From Bacteroidales bacterium (GTDB taxonomy: Bacteria; Bacteroidota; Bacteroidia; Bacteroidales; F082): 19,898 nt of DNA. The notes beneath the pieces are model-generated. The model was not told the DNA's origin. It did not search any database and saw nothing but the letters and a program-made list of their open reading frames with translations. Shown here piece after piece: positions 1 through 7,399 of this stretch; the stretch's first letter is position 1; each line of letters opens with the position of its first letter. The stretch lies in assembly GCA_029933565.1 (NCBI GenBank), contig JAOZNY010000027.1, positions 1 to 19,898 of the forward strand. The letters are read 5' to 3'. Made by a program: the position numbers and the translations under genes.

Positions 1-784
1 CAGAATGTGTAATAATAATATAGTTCTTCTCTACAGACCTGTCACCGTTTATCGTATTGGTTTGATCGGTATTTATTCCATCGGGGATGCTTTCAGAATT
101 TATTATGTTACGTTTTAACAGATTTGAGTAGTGCAATGAGTTTTCCTGAGCAATGTAATCGAAAGACCCTTCGCCTCCTACAAATTCAATGCGATATTTA
201 ATTTTTGTGTAAACACGAATAATTCCCGTAACCGGATTAAATTGAACAGGTCGCTGCTGCACTTTTGCCAAAAGAGTTCCCCTGCTTTGTGCAATATTTA
301 CAACTTCGATGATGTTTTCAGGAAAAAAACTATTGGAATTATAAATTGACAAATCCTTCTCGAAGGATGGTGATGGTGCGCCATAGGTATCGCGGGCTGG
401 CTTTAGTGCCGGATATATATTAAATCCTGAATACTCAAAATAATTTGTCTCAAGAATAATAATATTTGCCTGTGAATTCCTTGGCATTGCAATAAATTCG
501 TTGTGAGCAGGCAAGGCCGGTGCTCCTACTTGTCCCATTTTTGCAAAACCATCAATGTGAAGGATATTGTATAAGTCGCCTTCAACATTAATATCTGAGA
601 TTGTTGCTGCTGTGAAATTAAATTCTATCTCACAAAATTGTGCTCCTCCATTTTCAAAAGTTCTCTCTGGTGTAGTATTTCCTGACGATATTGCTTGTGT
701 CCCATTTTCAAATGACAAATATTGTCCATTTGAAGTCATTGAAAATAACAAAATCGATACTACAAAAAGTAGTAAATATTTCAT
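1..784 (-). CDS. Gingipain-like C25 cysteine peptidase, N-terminal part (runs off left edge)
   Basis: About 261 residues are visible, open with no stop to the window edge. They begin with a signal peptide (MKYLLLFVVSILLFS, then TSNGQ). Residues ~25-235 match the layout of the C25 propeptide: an early GxPALPAHNEF segment (gingipains: GMPTLPILSRS), a SFFPE segment, then QFNPVTGIIRVYTKI (gingipains: QYNPVTKTLRIYTEI). The last visible residues (KNYIIITHS) look like the first strand of the peptidase domain; the catalytic His/Cys lie outside the window. Known for the family: secreted peptidases exported by the type IX system, with the propeptide as inhibitor/chaperone. The ATG at 784 is chosen because the signal peptide starts there. 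A C-terminal sorting domain is expected but not visible. PorU, the T9SS sortase, is also C25; the propeptide-like N-terminus favours a secreted protease over PorU. Confidence 0.82.
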   Translation of the reverse strand, partial: MKYLLLFVVSILLFSMTSNGQYLSFENGTQAISSGNTTPERTFENGGAQFCEIEFNFTAATISDINVEGDLYNILHIDGFAKMGQVGAPALPAHNEFIAMPRNSQANIIILETNYFEYSGFNIYPALKPARDTYGAPSPSFEKDLSIYNSNSFFPENIIEVVNIAQSRGTLLAKVQQRPVQFNPVTGIIRVYTKIKYRIEFVGGEGSFDYIAQENSLHYSNLLKRNIINSESIPDGINTDQTNTINGDRSVEKNYIIITHS

Positions 785-881
785 TAATGCTTTGTTTTGT
801 TGTTGTTTTGATTGTCTGTTTGTTTGTGCTTGTTACAAATCGCGCTTGAAACGATTTAACTCTACAATAATACGAAAAATA

Positions 882-929
882 TCATTCTCCTCCTCTTCCA
901 ATAATAAATAACTTACTTTTTATTTTCAT
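882..929 (-). other. Possible 15-aa upstream ORF in the C25 leader
   Basis: An ATG almost at the predicted transcription start opens a 15-codon frame (MKIKSKLFIIGRGGE, stop TGA). Its last codons contain a purine run with AGGAGG (887-895), directly before a second overlapping ATGA start at 885 that encodes MIFFVLL (862-885). Shine-Dalgarno motifs this strong are rare in the window. Translation of either frame is only an inference. Confidence 0.2.
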
Positions 930-933
930 ACAA

Positions 934-941
934 CAAATATA
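934..941 (-). promoter_or_regulatory. -7 promoter box (TATATTTG) for the C25 peptidase gene
   Basis: The minus strand reads TATATTTG, an exact match to the Bacteroidota -7 consensus TAnnTTTG. No TTG -33 element is seen 19-21 bp upstream. Transcription would start near 927, giving a leader of about 140 nt, long for this window. Confidence 0.45.
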
Positions 942-1127
942 CAAGTCGACTCACATTTCAGCAGTAAGGTAATTACTGAAATCCATGTAAGAATATTGCT
1001 CACAAATTTCCTTTTCATTTAATAAACTACTTAACAATAAGTTGAGTTTCTACAATTTTACTAATAATGATAATTATGTTAGGTTTTAAGGTCGAAAATA
1101 GAAGTCACTTCAGACATAGACGTTCAT

Positions 1128-3026
1128 CTATTTTTGAATAATTATTTTTTTCGTTGCTGAGTATTCTTTTGTACTTACTTTACACAAATAAAGCCCACTA
1201 TCCAACCTGCTTACATCAAACTCAATAATTTCTGTTCCTTTTTGAGATTGTTTTTCAAATACCAATTGTCCTTTTATATCAAATATTTGAATAGTTGTTG
1301 TTGCAAAACTAAATACTGGAGATTTTAATTGCAAAGACGAACTTACAGGATTAGGAAAAACAGATATTTTCTCCTTTTCGATTTCCTTAGAACCCACATG
1401 CCCTCCTTCAACATAAACAATCCACCATTTTTCTGTTTCATCATCAAATGATGTTAAATTATACCAAACTGGTTCGATAAAACTGGTAACTATTTCGTCA
1501 TCAGGATACATGCAGGCATGCTCTGACCTTGTAATAAATGGAATAAGAAACTCTATGTTAGCCGTATCATGAACAGTAGCAAAAACTTTTCGATTATCGT
1601 AATCAATAATAGGGTTAGAAATCTGAGAATCGAAATAAACATCAATTATATCTGCTTCATAAAGCGGTGATTCTCCCTCTTGATAATAAATTGCAGTAGC
1701 GGTTTCAACTTGAATAGTATCAAACGAGCCCGCTGCAACAACAAATTCATCTTCATCAACTACCGAAATTTCCCATGGTGTTCCATATAAATTTGGCACC
1801 CGAATATCCCATTCTATATTACCTTGTTGATTTACTTTAACCGTAGTAATAAATTTATATATATAGCAACTTTTCATTGTTATACCAACTATGTAAACAT
1901 TTCCAAACGCATCCATATCAAAGTCAAAGGGATGATCATTATAGTAGTTATTATAATCGTAACGAGTATCCCATACTAAGTTACCTGATGGAGTGTATTT
2001 CAGTAAAATAAAATCTTTACCTGTTCCGGGATATGGGTCTTCATAAGCACTATATCCGCCTACCAACAAATTACCATCGGGACTAATTTCAAGAAAATAT
2101 GCAGTATTATCCCTATAATCAGGATTACCATAATTTTGTTTCCATTGCAAAACACCGTCCTGATTGTATTTAGCAGTCACAATATCCTTCAGGTTAGAAC
2201 TAATTTGATTGTATCCGGTAATATAAACATTTCCTTCATTGTCAACAAGGACACATTCAGCAATGTCTGTATTATGATAAACATCACCATCAAGAAATGC
2301 ATCCCAAATTAAATTCCCATTTGAATCATATTTAATAACACAATAATCAATTGAAGCATTCCATGCATCGCCTGCTGCATATACATTGCCAAACTGATCA
2401 ACTGTTATACTTTTAGCATTGGCATAAATACCACTTCCTGAGTGAGTTTCGCTCCAAATAATATTACCATTAAAATCCAATTTCATAGTTAATATTTTAG
2501 AGCCAGTAATACCTGCCTCAAACTTAGTACCTCCAACATATAAATAATTATCATCTATTGTCATATATTTTGGCTTTACTTGCCATTCAAATCCGTTAAA
2601 CTGAGAATCTGTAAGCTCCGATGTCCATAAAATAGTACCATCAATTGCATTATATTTTTGAACTGTAATCGACCAAAAAGAACTTGCCGCATTATGTCGC
2701 ATAAAAGTAACATAAGCATTTCCCTCATTATCAGCACAAATTGTATTTGGAGTATTAGATATTGTATCCTGTGCGCCATAAGTCTGCAACCAAATTTGAG
2801 TACCCTGATCATCATATTTGGCAACAAATATGTCATCGTTTGGAAGATCAATATCATAAACAGTTCCTGCAACTAAAACATAACCCTGCGAATCGATTGT
2901 AACTGTAGTTGATGTTGATGAATTAGCATCAGGAAAAATATTATTAACTATCCATGAAGGGTAAGATTGGCTTTGACCAAAACATAATAGAGAATTAAAT
3001 AGTGTGAATAAAAGTAGGTTTTTCAT
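1128..3026 (-). CDS. Secreted SBBP-type beta-propeller protein with T9SS sorting domain
   Basis: This is a 632-aa protein. The N-terminus is a signal peptide (MKNLLLFTLFNSLLCFGQS). Seven copies of a K(Y/L/V)xxxGNxxW unit follow (for example IKYDSNGNLIW, LKYTPSGNLVW, VKVNQQGNIEW), each followed by a DxxGNxYxxG strand, as in seven-bladed SBBP (beta-propeller repeat) domains. A spacer of about 120 residues leads to a type A T9SS C-terminal domain: VFPNPVSSSLQL, then IFDIKGQLVFEK, ending in LDSGLYLCKVSTKEYSATKK. Exported through the Sec and T9SS routes to the cell surface or medium; substrate or partner unknown. A longer frame begins at 3089, but the ATG at 3026 is preferred because the signal peptide starts there and the predicted promoter (3048-3077) lies inside the extension. 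It is followed on the same strand by a second T9SS-type protein, the C25 peptidase. Confidence 0.85.
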   Translation of the reverse strand: MKNLLLFTLFNSLLCFGQSQSYPSWIVNNIFPDANSSTSTTVTIDSQGYVLVAGTVYDIDLPNDDIFVAKYDDQGTQIWLQTYGAQDTISNTPNTICADNEGNAYVTFMRHNAASSFWSITVQKYNAIDGTILWTSELTDSQFNGFEWQVKPKYMTIDDNYLYVGGTKFEAGITGSKILTMKLDFNGNIIWSETHSGSGIYANAKSITVDQFGNVYAAGDAWNASIDYCVIKYDSNGNLIWDAFLDGDVYHNTDIAECVLVDNEGNVYITGYNQISSNLKDIVTAKYNQDGVLQWKQNYGNPDYRDNTAYFLEISPDGNLLVGGYSAYEDPYPGTGKDFILLKYTPSGNLVWDTRYDYNNYYNDHPFDFDMDAFGNVYIVGITMKSCYIYKFITTVKVNQQGNIEWDIRVPNLYGTPWEISVVDEDEFVVAAGSFDTIQVETATAIYYQEGESPLYEADIIDVYFDSQISNPIIDYDNRKVFATVHDTANIEFLIPFITRSEHACMYPDDEIVTSFIEPVWYNLTSFDDETEKWWIVYVEGGHVGSKEIEKEKISVFPNPVSSSLQLKSPVFSFATTTIQIFDIKGQLVFEKQSQKGTEIIEFDVSRLDSGLYLCKVSTKEYSATKKIIIQK

Positions 3027-3047
3027 GACTTTTATTTTTTTGACCAG

Positions 3048-3077
3048 CAATGTACGAAAATTAAAAGCAGTTGTCAA
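3048..3077 (-). promoter_or_regulatory. Promoter of the beta-propeller gene
   Basis: The minus strand has TTG (3075-3077), 20 bp, then TACATTG (3048-3054), close to the Bacteroidota pattern TTG-N19-21-TAnnTTTG with a mismatch in the -7 box. Its place 22 bp upstream of the ATG at 3026 supports the shorter start. Confidence 0.45.
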
Positions 3078-3210
3078 TAGAAACCACAATTAATATCCTG
3101 AATTTCAGTACGCTTACTTTGATTACAAACAATTTATTGAAAAAGAATATATCACCTCAATGTTTTTTATAGTTTTACCGTTGTAGTTTATAAATATAAT
3201 TACTTCAAAA

Positions 3211-4203
3211 ATGAAATCATTTTCAATAAAAGAAATCAACGACATAATAAATGGTGAATTATTAGGAAACACCAATCAACTTATTGAAGGCCCAGAGCAA
3301 TTAGACAGGGCAGAGAAAAATCATATTTCATTCATTGGCAGCAGAAAATATGTAAAAATGTGGAAAACCTCTAAAGCCTGTGCTGCAATTGTTGATGAGA
3401 AATTAAAGGTAGAACCTGGTGAGAACCGAGCATTGATAAAAGTAAAAAATGCCGATTTGGCCATGGGCAAATTACTAGAGGCCTTCGACCCAGGCCCTCC
3501 ACAGTTTGATGATGAAATTCATCCTACTGCAGTTATTCACGAATCAGCATTAATTGGAAAAGGCTGTAAAATTGGAGCAAACTGTTTTGTTGGAAGAAAT
3601 GTTGTACTGGGCGATGGAGTAATTTTGTATCCAAATGTTACAATTCTTGACGAAACAAAAATAGGCCCAGCAACTATTGTTTGGTCAGGTACCGTAATTA
3701 GGGAAAGATGTGAGATTGGAGCTTACTGCATTTTTCATACAAATGTAAGTATTGGTGCCGATGGTTTTGGCTACCGCCCAAGAGAAGATGGAATGGGTTT
3801 GGCGAAAATTCCTCAAATTGGAAATGTCGTAATCGGCAATGCTGTAGAAATTGGAGCCAACTCATGTGTTGACCGTGGCAAATTCAGTTCTACAATAATT
3901 GGCGATGGCTGCAAAATTGACAATCTGGTACAAATTGCCCACAACTGTGTTATGGGTCGTTCATGCATTATGGCAGGCCACAGCGGACTGGCAGGTTCTG
4001 TTACCTTAGGCGATGGAGTAATTATTGGTGGTAGCGCATCAATTAAGGATCATACAACTATCCATTCGGGGGCAGTGGTGGCTGCCGGCTCCGGAGTTAT
4101 GAATGATGTACCGGCAGGAAAAACTGTTTTAGGGTATCCGGCAGAAGATTCAAGAGATAAACTTAAACAGTGGCTGGCATTGCGCAGACTTGCAAAGTCT
4201 TAG
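3211..4203 (+). CDS. lpxD: UDP-3-O-acylglucosamine N-acyltransferase LpxD
   Basis: LpxD transfers a 3-hydroxyacyl chain from acyl-ACP to the 2-amino group of UDP-3-O-acylglucosamine, the third step of lipid A synthesis, in the cytoplasm as a homotrimer. The 330 residues show the N-terminal uridine-binding domain (1-~100) and a left-handed beta-helix of hexapeptide repeats from ~105 (HPTAVIHESALIGKGCKIG and on to ~310). QIAHN at 241-245 carries the predicted catalytic His (H244, equivalent to E. coli H239), and the second conserved His is in AGHSG (H257). The C-terminal helix ends LKQWLALRRLAKS. Length is close to the family norm (about 340). It stands alone: no lpxC-fabZ or lpxA adjoins it, so it could be a second lpxD copy. 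It is convergent with the DUF2271 gene, with one base between the stop codons. Confidence 0.93.
   Translation: MKSFSIKEINDIINGELLGNTNQLIEGPEQLDRAEKNHISFIGSRKYVKMWKTSKACAAIVDEKLKVEPGENRALIKVKNADLAMGKLLEAFDPGPPQFDDEIHPTAVIHESALIGKGCKIGANCFVGRNVVLGDGVILYPNVTILDETKIGPATIVWSGTVIRERCEIGAYCIFHTNVSIGADGFGYRPREDGMGLAKIPQIGNVVIGNAVEIGANSCVDRGKFSSTIIGDGCKIDNLVQIAHNCVMGRSCIMAGHSGLAGSVTLGDGVIIGGSASIKDHTTIHSGAVVAAGSGVMNDVPAGKTVLGYPAEDSRDKLKQWLALRRLAKS
4186..4200 (+). terminator. Weak hairpin at the end of lpxD, possible terminator
   Basis: A perfect 6-bp stem (AGACTT/AAGTCT, loop GCA) lies within the last codons of lpxD, followed by TAGTTTACTCTTT. The T-tract is interrupted, so this is weak. It is the only candidate, because the next gene begins one base after the stop. 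Confidence 0.25.
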
Positions 4204-4204
4204 T

Positions 4205-4951
4205 TTACTCTTTAATTATTTTCTTTATCACATGTTTTCCATCTGACTTAATAATAGCAAGGTAAATTCCACCAGGCTGATTACTTATATCAATCACATT
4301 TAATTTGGTTTTCAAGATAAGTCTACCAGATACCGTCCTTATTTCTACCTCATCAAACTGATCTCCCTTTAACTTAAATATCCCACGACTTGGGTTTGGG
4401 ACAATGCTTAGGTTAAAACTATCATCCTTTTCAGGAATGGAAACACCATCGGGTGTCCAAATTATTGAAATGTCAGCAAAACTAGGTGCATTATCAGGTT
4501 CTTGAATATCTGTTTCCTCTCCCTTGGTAAATGAAAAAGAAGTATAATTTCCTGTATTGTTTTTATCTGTCAATTCCATCCATACAAAATAGTTACCATT
4601 GGCCTGTTCCAGTAAATTGTAGTCAGTACCATCCCAACTACAGTTACGAGTACTATGACTTGATCTGGTGGCACCAGTTATCGCATCTGTTGTATTGAAT
4701 TCTGTTCCTGCAGCATTAGTTATTGCTTGCCATGTGTTCAAATGTGTTTTTCTATTTTGAGCATAGGCCAGAAGTGTTTTAATAAACTCTCCCTGATCAT
4801 TTTCTATCCAGATGGCTACAATGTTTCGTGGTGCAAAATTTCCACCTGTTTCGCTTGTTGTTACCTCAACTGTAAGTTCTCCACTGGTTTGTGCAAACAT
4901 CGAGATACTTAAACCTATTGACAATATTAAAATCAAACCCCAAATTTTCAT
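4205..4951 (-). CDS. DUF2271 domain protein with T9SS C-terminal sorting domain
   Basis: A 248-aa secreted protein. The signal peptide covers ~1-20 (ILILSIGLSISMFAQ). Residues ~24-143 fit DUF2271: GGNFAPRNIVAIWIEN, FIKTLLAY, NTWQ, DAITGATRSSHST and NGNYFVWMELTDK are typical of this periplasmic beta-sandwich family of unknown role, often found near flavin-linked or redox proteins. An acidic linker (~145-180) leads to a T9SS type A sorting domain (IVPNPSRGIFKL, ISNQPGGIYLAIIKSDGKHVIKK). Other DUF2271 proteins can lack such a tail, so this copy probably acts outside the outer membrane. It is divergent from the thioesterase gene, with starts 59 bp apart, and no clear TAnnTTTG box was found there. 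Confidence 0.75.
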   Translation of the reverse strand: MKIWGLILILSIGLSISMFAQTSGELTVEVTTSETGGNFAPRNIVAIWIENDQGEFIKTLLAYAQNRKTHLNTWQAITNAAGTEFNTTDAITGATRSSHSTRNCSWDGTDYNLLEQANGNYFVWMELTDKNNTGNYTSFSFTKGEETDIQEPDNAPSFADISIIWTPDGVSIPEKDDSFNLSIVPNPSRGIFKLKGDQFDEVEIRTVSGRLILKTKLNVIDISNQPGGIYLAIIKSDGKHVIKKIIKE

Positions 4952-5010
4952 TCTTTTATTTTTTAGTTTTACAAATTATTTAATGCGTGAAATTAAAAAA
5001 GTTTAGTTAA

Positions 5011-5415
5011 ATGCAAGATTTTATTTTCAAATACGAAATGGAAGTGCGTGACTACGAATGCGACTTTCAGGGAGTTGTAAATAATTCGGTTTACCAAAAC
5101 TATTTGGAGCACACCCGCCACGAGTATATTAAAACCATCGGGCTAGATGCTGTGGAACTGAGCAACAACGGCATAAATTTGATGGTGACCAGAGTTGAAA
5201 TTGATTATAAATCATCTTTAAGAAGTGGTGATAAATTTGTTTCGGTTTTGAAAATGAAGAGGATTTCTCCACTACGTTTTGGTTTTGTTCAAAATATTTA
5301 TCGTCTTCCCGATGAAAAATTAGTTATTAAAGCATTGGTTACTGGAACTTCGGTAAATGAAAGGGGAAGGCCTGAATTACCTGAAGAACTTATTAAAGTT
5401 TGGGGGTTGGATTAG
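5011..5415 (+). CDS. Acyl-CoA thioesterase, hotdog fold (4HBT/YbgC-like)
   Basis: A 134-aa single hotdog domain, the usual size for 4-hydroxybenzoyl-CoA thioesterase/YbgC-like enzymes that hydrolyse acyl-CoA or acyl-ACP in the cytoplasm. The family signature is RDYECDFQGVVNNSVYQNYLEH, residues 13-34, written here in parts: the conserved Asp is D18, the GVVNN turn is 21-25 and YxxYLEH opens the long helix. The middle strand (VTRVEIDYKSSLRSGD) and C-terminal strand (VTGTSVNERGRP) are also typical. The true substrate cannot be read from sequence. The stop codon abuts a tandem repeat array, and the next gene is convergent. Confidence 0.85.
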   Translation: MQDFIFKYEMEVRDYECDFQGVVNNSVYQNYLEHTRHEYIKTIGLDAVELSNNGINLMVTRVEIDYKSSLRSGDKFVSVLKMKRISPLRFGFVQNIYRLPDEKLVIKALVTGTSVNERGRPELPEELIKVWGLD

Positions 5416-5482
5416 GTGATTGGTCATTAGTTAATTAGTGATTAGTCATTAGTTAATTGGTCATTAGTTAATTGGTGATTGG
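5416..5482. repeat. Tandem 7/8-bp repeat (GTSATTR / GTTAATTR)
   Basis: Immediately after the thioesterase stop codon the sequence parses fully into nine units: GTGATTG, GTCATTA, GTTAATTA, GTGATTA, GTCATTA, GTTAATTG, GTCATTA, GTTAATTG, GTGATTG. Seven-base units GT(G/C)ATT(A/G) alternate with eight-base units GTTAATT(A/G). The exact 14-mer GTCATTAGTTAATT occurs three times (5423, 5445, 5460). It fills the space between two convergent genes. Confidence 0.9.
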
Positions 5483-5485
5483 TTT

Positions 5486-5992
5486 TTATTTTAGGTTTAG
5501 CCCGTAGATTAAATGATCACACCTAAATTTACCAAAATCAATCACATCAGGCAAACGGCCCCATTCCTCAAAATTGAATTTTTTAAGTAAAGAAATACTA
5601 TCAGGATTTATATCCAGAAGAATTGCCAATAAGTTATCTTTTCCGAGTCTTTTACAATCAGAAATAGCATGCTTAACAAGTGCTGAACCAATACCCATTC
5701 TTTGGAAAAAATTATCAACAAAAAAACTAATCTCTGCTATTTTACTCATGGCCTGCCTGCCTGCCCTATAGGGTGAAAGCGTAGCATATCCCACAACTTT
5801 ATCATTTTGCTGTGCGACATAAAGAGGGTATTTATCTGCATCAAATTTATTAAACCAAATTATCCTTTCGTCCACTGTAAATTCATTCATATCGCCTGTA
5901 GCCGACTTCGATCTAATAGCCTGATTATAAATATCTACAATGAAGGGTAAATCATCAATATTGGCAATTCGTATTGTGGTTTTATTTTTCAT
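5486..5992 (-). CDS. GNAT N-acetyltransferase, phosphinothricin/methionine-sulfoximine acetyltransferase-like
   Basis: A 168-aa single GNAT domain. The N-terminal part (TIRIANIDDLPFIVDIYNQAI, residues 6-26, with ERIIWF at ~42-47) and the PYRAGRQA segment (~74-81) resemble the Pat/MddA subgroup, which acetylates phosphinothricin, methionine sulfoximine or related amino acids with acetyl-CoA. The acetyl-CoA loop is FQRMGIGSAL (R98-x-G100-x-G102), followed by LLDINPDSISLLKKFNFEEWG, the usual Asn/Ser-rich motif B and F-x-E turn. Substrate is inferred only at subgroup level. It lies 29 bp downstream of the RhlE helicase gene on the same strand, so probably in one transcript. Confidence 0.8.
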   Translation of the reverse strand: MKNKTTIRIANIDDLPFIVDIYNQAIRSKSATGDMNEFTVDERIIWFNKFDADKYPLYVAQQNDKVVGYATLSPYRAGRQAMSKIAEISFFVDNFFQRMGIGSALVKHAISDCKRLGKDNLLAILLDINPDSISLLKKFNFEEWGRLPDVIDFGKFRCDHLIYGLNLK

Positions 5993-6021
5993 TGAACTTT
6001 TAAATGGAAGTTGTTTGTCAG

Positions 6022-7293
6022 TTAACCTTGGTTTTTAGGCCTAGGTTTATGCCACTTCTTTTTTCTAAAATCGACACTACCACCTTTTTTGCCCGACCAA
6101 GTTTTCTTTTTTGGCCTAGGTGATTTGGGGGCAGGCTTATGTTTTACTTCTTCGCTTTCATCAACAAAAGGGTGTTCTGTAACAATAGGTACTTTCTGCC
6201 CAATCAGTTTCTCAATGTCCCTCAAATATGCTCTTTCCTCTGCATCGCAAAATGAAATTGCAAGGCCACTTTTGCCTGCACGACCTGTTCTTCCAATTCG
6301 ATGAACATAGGTCTCAGGGATATTTGGTAAATCGTAGTTTATAACATGCGACATGCCGTCAACATCAATTCCACGGGCAGCAATATCAGTTGCAATAAGT
6401 ACTTTGGTAAGTCCCTTTTTAAAATTACCCAATGCCTTTTGACGCTGCACCTGCGATTTGTTTCCGTGAATTGCCTCTGCCGAAATTTTCGATCTCTCAA
6501 GCAATCTAACAATTTTGTTTGCTCCATGTTTTGTCCTTGAGAAAACTAAAACCGAATCAATTTGTTCAGTCTGCAATAGGTGGGTCAGCAATTTGACTTT
6601 GTCTTTCTTGGTCACAAAATATATCTCCTGCCTTACTTTTTCGGCCGTAGTCTGTTTTGGTTGAATTGTCACTTTCTCAGGATGACCCAAAATATTGCCC
6701 GATAATTTAATAATTGTCGGTGGCATAGTAGCCGAAAAGAAAAGTGACTGTCGTTTTTTAGGCAGTTGCTCAATTATCCTACGAATGTCATGGATAAAAC
6801 CCATGTCGAGCATGTGATCGGCTTCGTCAAGCACAAAATATTCGATGTGCTTTAGAGTAATGAAACCCTGATTAATCAAATCCAACAACCTTCCTGGCGT
6901 GGCAACAAGTACATCAACTCCCTGCCGTAGAGTATTCGTTTGAGGATTTTGATTAACCCCACCAAAAATAACGGTATTCTTTATTCCTGTATATTTTCCA
7001 TAGGTAGAAAAACTCTCCCCAATCTGTATGGCAAGTTCCCTTGTAGGAGTAACAATCAATGCTCTTATTTTTCGTGGATGTTTGCTTTTTTGCCAGTCCT
7101 GGTGTAAATGCTGTAGAATTGGAATGGCAAATGCTGCTGTTTTTCCGGTACCGGTTTGGGCACAACCGAGCAAATCTTTTCCATTTAGCAAAATTGGAAT
7201 TGATTGTTCCTGAATTGGAGTAGGTTGAGTGTAGCCTTCTTCTTTTACAGACCTAAGGATAGGCTCTATAATTTTTAAATCTTTGAATGTCAT
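6022..7293 (-). CDS. rhlE: DEAD-box ATP-dependent RNA helicase, RhlE type
   Basis: A 423-aa enzyme that unwinds RNA with ATP, probably in ribosome assembly or mRNA turnover. The motifs are in order: Q motif (YTQPTPIQEQ, 21-30), Walker A AQTGTGKT (45-52), PTRELA (83-88), TPGR (132-135), DEAD (156-159), SAT (187-189), VFSRTKHGANK (250-260), ATDIAARGID (301-310) and HRIGRTGRAG (331-340). The tail from ~383 is very basic (PRPKKKTWSGKKGG, KKKWHKPRPK), the RNA-binding tail usual for RhlE and for cold-related helicases. RhlE rather than CsdA/DeaD is inferred from the short length and absence of a DbpA-like RNA-binding domain. It heads a two-gene unit with the acetyltransferase. A -7 box lies 18 bp upstream of the start, inside an inverted repeat. 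Confidence 0.93.
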   Translation of the reverse strand: MTFKDLKIIEPILRSVKEEGYTQPTPIQEQSIPILLNGKDLLGCAQTGTGKTAAFAIPILQHLHQDWQKSKHPRKIRALIVTPTRELAIQIGESFSTYGKYTGIKNTVIFGGVNQNPQTNTLRQGVDVLVATPGRLLDLINQGFITLKHIEYFVLDEADHMLDMGFIHDIRRIIEQLPKKRQSLFFSATMPPTIIKLSGNILGHPEKVTIQPKQTTAEKVRQEIYFVTKKDKVKLLTHLLQTEQIDSVLVFSRTKHGANKIVRLLERSKISAEAIHGNKSQVQRQKALGNFKKGLTKVLIATDIAARGIDVDGMSHVINYDLPNIPETYVHRIGRTGRAGKSGLAISFCDAEERAYLRDIEKLIGQKVPIVTEHPFVDESEEVKHKPAPKSPRPKKKTWSGKKGGSVDFRKKKWHKPRPKNQG

Positions 7294-7306
7294 ATTTTAT
7301 CTAATT

Positions 7307-7350
7307 GGCGGCAAAAGTAGTCTAATTGTTTAGATAGTATTTTTGTCGCC
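7307..7350. promoter_or_regulatory. Inverted repeat spanning the helicase promoter (-7 box TACTTTTG at 7312-7319)
   Basis: The minus strand reads TACTTTTG at 7319-7312, an exact TAnnTTTG match 18 bp from the helicase ATG. The box is enclosed by arms GGCGGCAAAA (7307-7316) and TTTTGTCGCC (7341-7350), complementary except one G/T pair, with an inner perfect TCTAA-TTGT-TTAGA dyad (7321-7334). It could be an operator or, as RNA from the upstream DUF4395 gene, a weak terminator hairpin. Confidence 0.4.
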
Positions 7351-7399
7351 TGAAAAATCACAACACTAAAGATAACAATAGCTTATTTAATATGACTTA

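Larger units (their letters stand above)
785..1127. other. 343-bp intergenic region with promoter and long leader of the C25 gene
   Basis: This gap lies between two minus-strand genes. It holds a -7 box at 934-941, two overlapping mini-ORFs in the leader (882-929 and 862-885), and a leader end (about 785-835, minus strand) made almost only of A and C, so probably unstructured. A short dyad, GAAGT-C-ACTTC at 1101-1111, lies just past the stop of the upstream propeller gene but lacks a T-run. I see nothing else between about 950 and 1100. Confidence 0.5.

Noticed and set aside
567..911. Plus-strand 114-codon frame
   Set aside because: Mostly antisense to the C25 propeptide coding region, which has a signal peptide and family motifs; the frame's protein has no recognisable features.
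3027..3089. N-terminal extension of the propeller protein (start at 3089)
   Set aside because: A good signal peptide starts at 3026 and the predicted promoter lies within the extension.
3090..3210. Possible promoter of lpxD (TAGTTTTA at 3170, TAGTTTAT at 3184)
   Set aside because: Both miss the final G of TAnnTTTG and have no TTG at the right distance; in AT-rich DNA such matches are expected by chance.
5751..5767. GCCT tetranucleotide run inside the acetyltransferase gene, possible phase-variation tract
   Set aside because: Fewer than four copies and part of conserved coding sequence (AGRQAM), so too short for likely slippage switching.
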